Assembly (NCBI GenBank): GCA_002305445.1
Contig: DBRA01000032.1
Coordinates: 1 to 7,363 of the forward strand
Source of the DNA: Clostridiales bacterium UBA1380
GTDB lineage: Bacteria > Bacillota > Clostridia > Oscillospirales > CAG-272
Length of the DNA stretch: 7,363 nt
Direction of reading: 5' to 3'
The notes beneath the pieces are model-generated. The model did no database searches. It saw only the letters and a program-made list of their open reading frames with translations, and was not told the DNA's origin. Position numbers and translations under genes: made by a program. Below, piece by piece: positions 1 to 5,744 of the stretch (within the stretch, counting starts at the first letter, position 1; every line of letters begins with the position of its first letter).

Positions 1-10
1 CTATACGTTA

Positions 11-2029
11 TCAGCACAAATTATCGGAGGCTGAGGCTTCGGACGCGTCTTTGTTTTTCCGTCCGGGCAGGCGGCGCAGGAACACGGCGGAAAGCGGCGG
101 CAGCACAATCCTGATGTAGTTCTGCTTCTCGCCTTTATCGTCGACTGCCGTTTTCGACTGAATCGGCGCGTCGTTGAGACAGCCGCCGCCGCCGAACTCG
201 GTGCGGTCGGAGTTGAAGATCTCCTCGTATTTACCGGCTTTCGGCACTCTGACGACATAATCGATCCGCTTGACCGGCGCGAAGTTCAGCACGACGATGA
301 GCTCGCCGCCGTCGATCGCGCGCCTGCGGTAGCTTATGATGTTGCGGTCTGCCTGATCGGCTTCGATCCACTCGAAGCCGTCCCAGCCGTCGTCGATCTC
401 CCATAACGCGGGCGTGTCGAGGTACAGATTGTTCAGATCGGCGACGTAGCGGTGCAGCTCGTTGTGCCGCGGGAAGTCGAGCATGAACCACTCGAGCTGG
501 TTCTTATAGTCCCACTCGCGGAACTGGCCGTATTCGCAGCCCATGAACGTCAGCTTCTTGCCCGGCAGCGTCATCATGTATGCGAAGAACACGCGAGCGC
601 CCGCGAACTTGTCGTCGTACTGCCCGAACATCTTGTCGAGCAGCGACTTTTTTCCGTGAACGACCTCGTCGTGACTGACCGGCAATATATAGTTTTCGGA
701 GAACGCATACATGAGAGGGAAGGTCAGCTTTTCGTGGCAGTACTTGCGGAATATCGGATCGGTCGAGACATACTCGAACATGTCGTTCGCCCAGCCCATG
801 TTCCATTTGAAGTTGAAGCCGAGGCCGCCTTCGTGAGCGGGTTTCGTTATCATCGGCCAGGCCGTCGATTCCTCAGCGATCATCAGCGCGTTCGGAAACT
901 CGGCGAATACGGCCGTGTTCAGCTTGCGGAAGAAAGCTATCGCCTCGAGATTGTGGTTGTTGCCCTCCGAGTTCGGCACCCACTCGCCCGGTTCGCGGTC
1001 GTAGTCGAGGTATAGCATCGACGCTACGGCGTCGACCCTGAGCCCGTCCGCGTGGTAAACGCGCATCCAGAACAGCGCGTTGCTGATGAGGAACGACTGC
1101 ACCTCCTCTCTTCCGACGTCGAAGAAGCGAGTGCCCCAACCGCGGTGCTCGACCCTGTCCGCCCCCTGATATTCGTAGAGCGGTTTGCCGTCGAATTCAA
1201 ACAGGCCGTGCCTGTCGCGGGGGAAGTGCGCCGGCACCCAGTCGAGTATGACGCCGATGCCGCAGGTGTGCATCCTGTCGACAAAATACGCGAAGTCCGC
1301 GGGCGAGCCGAAGCGCGAGGTCGGCGCGTAGTAGCCGCAGACCTGATAGCCCCACGACCCGTCATACGGGTGCTCCATCACCGGCAGCAGCTCGACGTGC
1401 GTATACCCCATCTTTTTGACATAAGGCGCGAGCTGGTCCGCGATTTCGCGGTAGTTGAGATAATTCTCGCCAGACTCCGTGGACTTGCCGTCGCGCGTCC
1501 GCCACGATCCGAGGTGCACCTCGTAAATATTAAGCGGCGCGCTCCAGAAGTGCTGCGGCGCGCTTTTCTGTTTTGTCTTTCGGGGGGCAAACAGCGAGCG
1601 CATATACTCGCGATAACCCTCGTCGTGCCACTCAAAGCGCGAGATATCGTAAATTATGGATGCGGTCTTGGTCAGCGTCTCGCCGGAGAACGCGTACGGG
1701 TCGGCCTTCAGGCGCGTTTCGCCGGATGAGGTGATTTTGTATTTATAGAATGTACCTTCCGCCGTTTCCGGCCTTGATACGGTCAGCTCCCAGACGCCCT
1801 TCTGCGTAACTCTGCGCATCGGCAGACCATTGTCCCAGTCGCAGATGTCTCCCACGAGGCTGACGCTGTCGGCGTTCGGCGCCCAGACGCGGAAGGTATA
1901 TGCGAAGCCGTTTTCGCCGCGCTCCATGTGGCATCCGAGCCATTCGTATGCGTGGAAGTTAGTTCCCTGATGGAAAAGATACGCCGGCAGGTCGTCTTTA
2001 CTCACGCAAAGAGTTTTTTCGGATTCCAT
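11..2029 (-). CDS. glgB: 1,4-alpha-glucan branching enzyme GlgB
   Basis: This cytoplasmic GH13 enzyme cuts alpha-1,4-glucan chains and rejoins them as alpha-1,6 branches during glycogen synthesis. The predicted protein is 672 residues, normal for GlgB. An N-terminal CBM48 beta-sandwich lies at about 35-130 (FRVWAPNADSVSLVGDICDW). The VHLGSW motif (171-176) opens the (beta/alpha)8 barrel. The four GH13 regions are visible: DWVPAHF (263-269), GLRVDAVASM with nucleophile D333, MIAEEST with acid/base E386, and VSHDEVVHGK with D454. The C-terminal beta domain covers about 565-655 and ends in a Ser/Ala/Asp-rich tail. The start at 2029 is chosen because GGAGGG lies 6 nt upstream. An in-frame ATG at 2077 lies upstream of the -10 box and so would not be transcribed from this promoter. 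No other glg gene is in view; any partner such as glgC or glgA would lie beyond the left edge. No key residue is missing. Confidence 0.97.
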   Translation of the reverse strand: MESEKTLCVSKDDLPAYLFHQGTNFHAYEWLGCHMERGENGFAYTFRVWAPNADSVSLVGDICDWDNGLPMRRVTQKGVWELTVSRPETAEGTFYKYKITSSGETRLKADPYAFSGETLTKTASIIYDISRFEWHDEGYREYMRSLFAPRKTKQKSAPQHFWSAPLNIYEVHLGSWRTRDGKSTESGENYLNYREIADQLAPYVKKMGYTHVELLPVMEHPYDGSWGYQVCGYYAPTSRFGSPADFAYFVDRMHTCGIGVILDWVPAHFPRDRHGLFEFDGKPLYEYQGADRVEHRGWGTRFFDVGREEVQSFLISNALFWMRVYHADGLRVDAVASMLYLDYDREPGEWVPNSEGNNHNLEAIAFFRKLNTAVFAEFPNALMIAEESTAWPMITKPAHEGGLGFNFKWNMGWANDMFEYVSTDPIFRKYCHEKLTFPLMYAFSENYILPVSHDEVVHGKKSLLDKMFGQYDDKFAGARVFFAYMMTLPGKKLTFMGCEYGQFREWDYKNQLEWFMLDFPRHNELHRYVADLNNLYLDTPALWEIDDGWDGFEWIEADQADRNIISYRRRAIDGGELIVVLNFAPVKRIDYVVRVPKAGKYEEIFNSDRTEFGGGGCLNDAPIQSKTAVDDKGEKQNYIRIVLPPLSAVFLRRLPGRKNKDASEASASDNLC

Positions 2030-2035
2030 ATCGCG

Positions 2036-2041
2036 CCCTCC
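2036..2041 (-). promoter_or_regulatory. glgB ribosome binding site (decides the start)
   Basis: GGAGGG on the minus strand sits 6 nt before the ATG at 2029. The alternative in-frame ATG at 2077 has no such site and overlaps the promoter. This fixes the start at MESEK. Confidence 0.85.
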
Positions 2042-2068
2042 GCATAAATATATACTTCTCTGTAAAAT

Positions 2069-2097
2069 ATTATACAATACAACAATCTTATAGTCAA
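2069..2097 (-). promoter_or_regulatory. sigma-A promoter of glgB
   Basis: On the minus strand, TTGACT (2092-2097) is separated by exactly 17 bp from a perfect TATAAT (2069-2074). Transcription should start near 2062, giving a leader of about 33 nt with the GGAGGG site in it. No hairpin or attenuator is visible in so short a leader. Confidence 0.85.
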
Positions 2098-2121
2098 GGG
2101 CGATTTGTCAGTATGCCGAAA

Positions 2122-2185
2122 TCCGTTAAAAATATTCGCTAAAATTATAAAATTCGCTTTGTTAACGGAATTTCAATAAACGGAA
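2122..2185. repeat. Three TTAACGGA-like motifs, possible operator
   Basis: TCCGTTAA (2122-2129) and TTAACGGA (2162-2169) form a perfect 8-bp inverted repeat with a 32-bp spacer. A third related copy, TAAACGGAA, lies at 2177-2185, in direct orientation and 15 bp after the second. Read outward, copies one and two also share a following TTTC (TTAACGGA-TTTC, with one extra A in copy two). The second and third copies cover the -35 region of the trhA promoter, where no good -35 hexamer exists, so they may bind a regulator. The function is inferred; AT-rich DNA can give such repeats by chance. Confidence 0.35.
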
Positions 2186-2187
2186 TG

Positions 2188-2193
2188 TATAAT
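2188..2193 (+). promoter_or_regulatory. Putative -10 box of trhA
   Basis: A perfect TATAAT lies 23 bp before the chosen start codon, giving a very short leader that just includes the GGAGG site. No recognisable -35 hexamer lies at a spacing of 16-19 bp; TTAACG at a 20-bp spacing is the nearest. The promoter may be weak or need an activator at the TTAACGGA-like motifs. Confidence 0.5.
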
Positions 2194-2203
2194 AATATCA
2201 ACC

Positions 2204-2208
2204 GGAGG
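2204..2208 (+). promoter_or_regulatory. trhA ribosome binding site (decides the start)
   Basis: GGAGG ends 2 nt before an ATG at 2211 and 8 nt before a second in-frame ATG at 2217. Only the second spacing is normal, so the second ATG is taken as the start. The alternative would add just Met-Val. Confidence 0.8.
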
Positions 2209-2216
2209 TAATGGTA

Positions 2217-2879
2217 ATGGAAACTACGTCAAACGCTCTGCCGAACTACACCAAAGGCGAAGAAATCATGAACATGGCGTCGCACATCGTCGGCGGCGCG
2301 CTCGGCGTCGTCGTGCTCGTTCTGTGCGTAATAAAAGCCGCGTTCACAAGCGGCGCCGTCGGCGTCGCTTCGTGCGCCGTATACGGCGCGTCGATGGTTA
2401 TTTTATACACTATGTCGAGCATTTATCACGGCCTGCGCTCGCCGCGCGCCAAAGCTGTTTTCCGCGTGCTCGACCACTGCACGATATACCTGCTTATCGC
2501 CGGAACGTATACGCCTATCGCGCTTGTGTCGGTTCGTTCCGTTTCGCCCGCCGCGGGCTGGGCTATGTTCGGGCTCGAATGGGGACTGGCCGCGCTCGCC
2601 GTCACGCTGACGGCGGTCAGCCTGAGACGGTTCTTCGTCTTTTCGCAGATCTGCAACCTTGTCGGCGGATGGCTCGCGCTGTTCTTCTTTCCGTATGTCT
2701 GGCGCGCGCTGACGCCCGCCGGCTTCGGCTGGATATTCGCCGGTGGTCTTGCGTATTCGACAGGCGCCGTATTTTACGCGATAGGGAAGCGCAAGCGCTG
2801 GCGCCACAGCGTATTTCACATATTCGTCGTGCTCGGCAGCCTGCTGCAGTTTTTCGGAGTGTTCTTCTACGTCCTGTGA
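2217..2879 (+). CDS. trhA: PAQR/TrhA (hemolysin III) family membrane protein
   Basis: This is an integral membrane protein of the hemolysin III branch of the PAQR superfamily (bacterial TrhA/YqfA type), linked in the family to membrane-lipid homeostasis. Despite the old name, cytolysin activity is not established for most members. The 220 residues match the usual size. About seven hydrophobic segments can be read, near 22-43, 49-70, 88-106, 112-134, 140-160, 170-190 and 200-220. Signature elements are present: EEIMNMASH near the N-terminus, SSIYH with H71, LDHCTIYLLIAGTYTP with D86, and HSVFH near the C-terminus with H197 and H201. H71, H197 and H201 are the likely metal ligands, with D86 nearby, as in PAQR hydrolase-like sites. 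It is divergent from glgB and lies upstream of a tRNA with its own promoter, so it is probably monocistronic. The substrate is unknown. Confidence 0.93.
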   Translation: METTSNALPNYTKGEEIMNMASHIVGGALGVVVLVLCVIKAAFTSGAVGVASCAVYGASMVILYTMSSIYHGLRSPRAKAVFRVLDHCTIYLLIAGTYTPIALVSVRSVSPAAGWAMFGLEWGLAALAVTLTAVSLRRFFVFSQICNLVGGWLALFFFPYVWRALTPAGFGWIFAGGLAYSTGAVFYAIGKRKRWRHSVFHIFVVLGSLLQFFGVFFYVL

Positions 2880-2923
2880 CGGGCGGTCAATTTCGACAAA
2901 AACACCGCACCCGACAGCTTTTG
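2880..2923 (+). terminator. Weak candidate terminator after trhA
   Basis: CGGGCGGT (2880-2887) can pair with ACCG and CCCG (2904-2907 and 2910-2913), leaving a 2-nt bulge and a 16-nt loop. TTTT begins five bases later and TTTTT follows. The large loop, the bulge and the interrupted T tract make it poor. It is listed because no better terminator separates trhA from the tRNA promoter. Confidence 0.3.
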
Positions 2924-2951
2924 ATTTTTATAAAAAATTCTGCATGCGCAC

Positions 2952-2980
2952 TTGACCTCGCCGCCCGATTATGCTATAAT
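2952..2980 (+). promoter_or_regulatory. Strong sigma-A promoter of the tRNA-Pro gene
   Basis: TTGACC (2952-2957) and a perfect TATAAT (2975-2980) are separated by 17 bp. TGC directly before the -10 box makes an extended -10 as well. Transcription should begin near 2987, about 16 nt before the mature tRNA end. This strength is expected for a stable RNA gene and shows that the tRNA does not depend on trhA readthrough. Confidence 0.9.
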
Positions 2981-3002
2981 AACAAGGCTGACAAAAAAGC
3001 AT

Positions 3003-3075
3003 CTGGGTGTGGCGCAGTTGGTAGCGCGCTACCTTGGGGTGGTAGAGGCCGCTGGTTCAAATCCAGTCACTCAGA
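3003..3075 (+). tRNA. tRNA-Pro (anticodon GGG)
   Basis: The full cloverleaf can be drawn. The acceptor CTGGGTG (3003-3009) pairs with CACTCAG (3068-3074), with one G-T pair. The D stem is GCGC/GCGC (3012-3015 and 3024-3027). The anticodon stem CTACC/GGTAG (3029-3033 and 3041-3045) closes the loop TTGGGGT, with GGG at 3036-3038. The T stem is GCTGG/CCAGT around TTCAAAT, with one G-T pair. The C1-G72 first pair and A73 discriminator are the bacterial tRNA-Pro identity elements. It reads CCC and CCU codons. CCA is not encoded (TTCC follows), so the CCA tail must be added after transcription. The gene is solitary, with its own promoter and terminator. Confidence 0.96.
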
Positions 3076-3078
3076 TTC

Positions 3079-3115
3079 CGACCGGATGGGTACGATCAAA
3101 CGCCCGTATCGGTCG
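3079..3115 (+). other. Imperfect hairpin between the tRNA and its terminator
   Basis: CGACCG (3079-3084) pairs with CGGTCG (3110-3115). Inside, AT and GGG on the left (3086-3090) can partly pair with CCCGTAT (3103-3109), leaving mismatches. It lies in the 3' trailer of the tRNA precursor and could guide 3' processing, or be incidental. The function is inferred. Confidence 0.35.
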
Positions 3116-3132
3116 CAAAGTTAAATAATACA

Positions 3133-3170
3133 AGAGCGCGAGTTCTGCTCGCGCTCTGTTTTTTATTTTT
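3133..3170 (+). terminator. Intrinsic terminator after tRNA-Pro
   Basis: AGAGCGCGAG (3133-3142) and CTCGCGCTCT (3148-3157) form a perfect 10-bp GC-rich stem with loop TTCTG. They are followed by G, six T, A and five T. It ends the tRNA transcript. On the minus strand the same stem is followed by a moderately T-rich tract and lies about 55 bp past the helicase stop codon, so it may also end that convergent transcript, less efficiently. Confidence 0.93.
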
Positions 3171-3211
3171 CTCCATCCGCATAACGGCGAACATCATGAC
3201 ATCGCACCGCG

Positions 3212-5416
3212 TCAAAACACCTGCGACAGCCCCTGATACTCGAACCGTATCGGCTTCGTGCCGACGAGGAACCGTATCATATACGTCTTCGTGTTCTCGT
3301 CTACCTCCTCGATGACGCCCTCGCCGAACACCTTATGTTTGACGATTGTACCCACCGGCAGCACCCTTGCGGCGGACGTTCTCTGAATGACGATCTGCCG
3401 GGAATGCTCCTCCATGATCTCGTCGCTGATGTGCCCGATGCGCGTGATGTGCTCGCTTCCTATATCGAAAAGAAAGCGCGACGGCGTCTTCATGTAGCCG
3501 CGGAAGCCGAACCCCTCGCTTTCGGTCATGTATAGCTGCCGCTTCGCGCGCGTCATCGCGACGTAGCAGAGGCGCCGCTCCTCCTCCAGCGCATCCTCGC
3601 GCCGCTCCTCGAGCGCGCGTGCGGACGGGAAGATTTTCTCGGACAGCCCCGCGATGACGACGGTGTGGAACTCAAGCCCTTTTGCGATATGCGCTGTCAT
3701 TATTCTGACGCAGTCCTTGCTGTCCTCCTCGTCGATGTCCCTGTGAAGCGACACATCCTGTAAAAACGCGGACAGCGTCAGCAGCTCGCCGTATTCGGTC
3801 TCTAGCGTCACGATAGACCGCGCCAGCTCAGACACGTTGTCGAGCCTGTCCATTTCGCCGCTCTCGCGGATGTACTGCTCGTATCCGGTCTCGATAAGCA
3901 GTTTCTGCAGCAGTTCCGATACCTGCGCTGTTTCGGCGAACTCCTTCATGCGCTCGATTGTGTTGACGAACTTCTTCGCGCCCGTGCCTGAAAACACGGG
4001 GTTGTCGATATGCTTCTTCAATGTTTCGTACAGCGTCGCGTTGTCGGCCTGGGCCTGTGCCGTGATGAACGCGAGCTTGTTCTTGCCCATCTTGCGGCGC
4101 GGCACGTTCACGACGCGCTTAAACGACAGATCGTCGCCGTACTCCACAAGGCGCAGATACGACAGCACGTCCTTTATCTCCCTGCGCTCGTAAAATCCGA
4201 CGCCGCCGTAAACGGTGTACGGTATGTTGTGCTTTAAGAACCCCTGCTCGATGAACCGCGAAACGTATGCGGAACGGTACAGCACGGCCATGTCGCTGTA
4301 CCTGCCGCCGTTCTCGACATGGTTCTTTATCTTGCCGACGATGTAACCGATTTCGTCGTTGTCGTTCTTGCCGTGGTAATGCTCGACCTCCGCGCCGCTT
4401 CCGTTCTGCGTGTGCAGATCCTTTTCGATGCGGTTTCTGTTCTTGGCGATAAGGTCGTTCGATGCCGCGATTATCTCCGGCGTCGACCGGTAATTCTCGT
4501 TTAAGAAAATTGTCTTAAAATCGGCCTTAAGCTCGGGGATTTCATGTTCCGTGAAATACGACTGAAGCTCGCCTGTGAAATACTTTCTGACGTTGTCTTC
4601 GAACTCGAGCAGAACCTCCATTTTAGAGCCGCGCCACTCGTATATATTCTGGTCGGGGTCGCCCACGACGAAGAAATTCTGGTTTAGGTCGGTCAGCGTA
4701 CGGATCAGCTTGAACTCCTTCATCGTGATGTCCTGGAACTCGTCCACCATCACGTAATGCAGGCGTCTCTGCCACTTCTGCAGAATGTCCTCGTGCGTCT
4801 TGAAAAGGTATATCGTGAAATTTATCAGGTCGAAAAAGTCAAGCCCGAAATACTTCTTCTGCTTCTGCATGTAGCGGAAGATGACCTTCTGCCGCAGGTC
4901 CTTCGGTTCCGCCGTGCCGATATCGTTGCCCGGCACCGCCATGTATTTCATGTACTCGCCCAGATTCTTCTCATAACGGATCTGGTCGATCATGAATTCA
5001 AATGTCGCGGTGTCCATTTTTATGCCGAGCTCCTCGTACACCTCCTCGAGGATGCTTTTCTGGTCGGTGTTGTCCAGTACGACAAAGCTCTCGGGGTAAA
5101 ACAGCCGTCCGATGTCCTCGCGAAGGACGCGCGTGCAGAAGGAATGAAGCGTCGACACGAACGACGTGTCTATGCCGTCGCCGAGCAGCCGTCTGAGGCG
5201 GATCTTCATTTCGCGCGCCGCCTTGTTTGTAAAGGTTATGCACAATATGTTTGCGGGCGATACGCCGAGCTCCTCCACAAGATACGCGTATCTTGCCGTC
5301 AGTGCGCGTGTTTTGCCGCTGCCCGCGCCGGCGATGACGCGGATGTATCCCTCGGTCGCCATAACCGCCTGCTTCTGCTGTTCGTTCAGGTTTGACAGGA
5401 TTTCGTCTATTCCCAC
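3212..5416 (-). CDS. pcrA: ATP-dependent 3'-5' DNA helicase, UvrD/PcrA type
   Basis: This is a superfamily 1A helicase that unwinds DNA from 3' to 5' in nucleotide excision repair, plasmid replication and removal of RecA or stalled complexes. The product is 734 residues, typical of PcrA. Motifs in order: Q motif LNEQQKQAV (10-18), Walker A AGAGSGKT (29-36), Ia ITFTNKAAREM (60-70), Ib TLHSFC (89-94), Walker B VDEFQD (224-229), III VGDPDQNIYEWRGS (251-264), IV NYRSTPE (308-314), V TAHIAKGLEF (574-583), VI YVAMTRAK (618-625). The C-terminal GTIVKHKVFGEGVI (689-702) begins the tudor-like domain that PcrA uses to contact RNA polymerase. The start is GTG, with AGAGGA 8 nt upstream; no in-frame ATG gives a better start. 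About 20 extra charged and aromatic residues lie near 275-300, between motifs III and IV. UvrD rather than PcrA naming is possible. Confidence 0.95.
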   Translation of the reverse strand: MGIDEILSNLNEQQKQAVMATEGYIRVIAGAGSGKTRALTARYAYLVEELGVSPANILCITFTNKAAREMKIRLRRLLGDGIDTSFVSTLHSFCTRVLREDIGRLFYPESFVVLDNTDQKSILEEVYEELGIKMDTATFEFMIDQIRYEKNLGEYMKYMAVPGNDIGTAEPKDLRQKVIFRYMQKQKKYFGLDFFDLINFTIYLFKTHEDILQKWQRRLHYVMVDEFQDITMKEFKLIRTLTDLNQNFFVVGDPDQNIYEWRGSKMEVLLEFEDNVRKYFTGELQSYFTEHEIPELKADFKTIFLNENYRSTPEIIAASNDLIAKNRNRIEKDLHTQNGSGAEVEHYHGKNDNDEIGYIVGKIKNHVENGGRYSDMAVLYRSAYVSRFIEQGFLKHNIPYTVYGGVGFYERREIKDVLSYLRLVEYGDDLSFKRVVNVPRRKMGKNKLAFITAQAQADNATLYETLKKHIDNPVFSGTGAKKFVNTIERMKEFAETAQVSELLQKLLIETGYEQYIRESGEMDRLDNVSELARSIVTLETEYGELLTLSAFLQDVSLHRDIDEEDSKDCVRIMTAHIAKGLEFHTVVIAGLSEKIFPSARALEERREDALEEERRLCYVAMTRAKRQLYMTESEGFGFRGYMKTPSRFLFDIGSEHITRIGHISDEIMEEHSRQIVIQRTSAARVLPVGTIVKHKVFGEGVIEEVDENTKTYMIRFLVGTKPIRFEYQGLSQVF

Positions 5417-5424
5417 TTTATCGG

Positions 5425-5430
5425 TCCTCT
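5425..5430 (-). promoter_or_regulatory. pcrA ribosome binding site (supports the GTG start)
   Basis: AGAGGA on the minus strand lies 8 nt before the GTG at 5416. It supports a non-ATG start placed just before the Q motif. Confidence 0.75.
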
Positions 5431-5451
5431 CGAAATTCGGCTGATTTTCTG

Positions 5452-5462
5452 ATGATTATCAT
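5452..5462. repeat. ATGAT-T-ATCAT palindrome in the pcrA leader
   Basis: A perfect 5-1-5 palindrome that matches the core of the classical Fur box on the minus strand (ATGATAATCAT), though the outer bases fit poorly. It lies downstream of the predicted pcrA transcription start. Its role is unknown. Confidence 0.3.
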
Positions 5463-5491
5463 TGAAGGAGTACTCACCGCTCCACGGGAAC

Positions 5492-5500
5492 ATTATACCA
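5492..5500 (-). promoter_or_regulatory. Extended -10 promoter of pcrA
   Basis: On the minus strand TGGTATAAT gives a perfect -10 box with the TGn extension. The -35 position (5515-5520, GTGCAT at 17 bp) is poor, as often seen with extended -10 promoters. Transcription would start near 5485, giving a leader of about 70 nt. Confidence 0.65.
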
Positions 5501-5527
5501 TATAGATGTAAAAGATGCACGATGTTT

Positions 5528-5542
5528 CGTGAAATTTTCACG
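5528..5542. repeat. CGTGAAA-T-TTTCACG palindrome, candidate operator
   Basis: A perfect 7-1-7 palindrome. ATGT (5522-5525) and ACAT (5544-5547) extend the symmetry, with a 2-nt gap on the left and a 1-nt gap on the right. It sits just upstream of the pcrA -35 position and 53 bp before the -35 box of the GH51-type gene. Size and symmetry suit a dimeric repressor or activator. No regulator gene is in view, so the binding protein is unknown. Confidence 0.5.
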
Positions 5543-5595
5543 CACATGGTTTCTTCTTTTTATTACAATTTAATCTTGTTCTCTTTTCTGTCCTA

Positions 5596-5625
5596 TTGAC
5601 ACGGTCGCGTCCGCATCTGTATAAT
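5596..5625 (+). promoter_or_regulatory. Consensus sigma-A promoter of the GH51-type gene
   Basis: TTGACA (5596-5601) and TATAAT (5620-5625) are both perfect hexamers, separated by 18 bp. Transcription should start near 5632. A TTTCTTCTTTTT-type pyrimidine tract lies upstream. Confidence 0.85.
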
Positions 5626-5734
5626 AAAAACGATTTACAAAATCAATCGGCATACTCGGCACATAAAACATGAAATGCATATTGACCTTAAAGCAGGCAG
5701 CTCAAATAACAGCGCGGAGTCATATCTGCGCATC

Positions 5735-5740
5735 GGAGGA
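5735..5740 (+). promoter_or_regulatory. Ribosome binding site of the GH51-type gene
   Basis: GGAGGA lies 4 nt before the ATG at 5745. An in-frame ATG at 5670 (75 bp upstream, no stop between) lacks any such site, so the start at 5745 is preferred. Confidence 0.85.
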
Positions 5741-5744
5741 TGTT

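Larger units (their letters stand above)
5417..5744. other. Divergent intergenic regulatory region
   Basis: This AT-rich 328-bp gap separates divergent pcrA and the GH51-type gene. It holds the pcrA extended -10, a consensus promoter for the GH51-type gene, two short palindromes, and a pyrimidine-rich tract (about 5549-5593) just upstream of the latter's -35 box. I see no credible gene in it. A 112-nt leader lies between the predicted GH51 transcription start and the start codon, without an obvious terminator or riboswitch. Confidence 0.7.

Noticed and set aside
1052..1729. A 225-codon plus-strand frame, and similar frames at 452-1015
   Set aside because: Both lie inside glgB on the opposite strand, have no ribosome binding site and show no family motif.
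2030..2077. A 16-residue N-terminal extension of GlgB
   Set aside because: The ATG at 2077 lies upstream of the -10 box and has no Shine-Dalgarno, whereas the ATG at 2029 has GGAGGG at ideal spacing.
2324..3124. A 266-codon plus-strand frame crossing trhA and the tRNA
   Set aside because: It is a shadow in another frame of trhA that runs through the tRNA gene and its promoter, with an Arg-rich translation.
4757..5395. A 212-codon plus-strand frame
   Set aside because: It is antisense to the N-terminal half of the helicase gene, which has all SF1A motifs in order.
5682..5710. A second promoter with TTGACC (5682-5687) close to the GH51-type start
   Set aside because: The -10 position at 17 bp reads AATAAC, too far from consensus, and a perfect promoter exists upstream.
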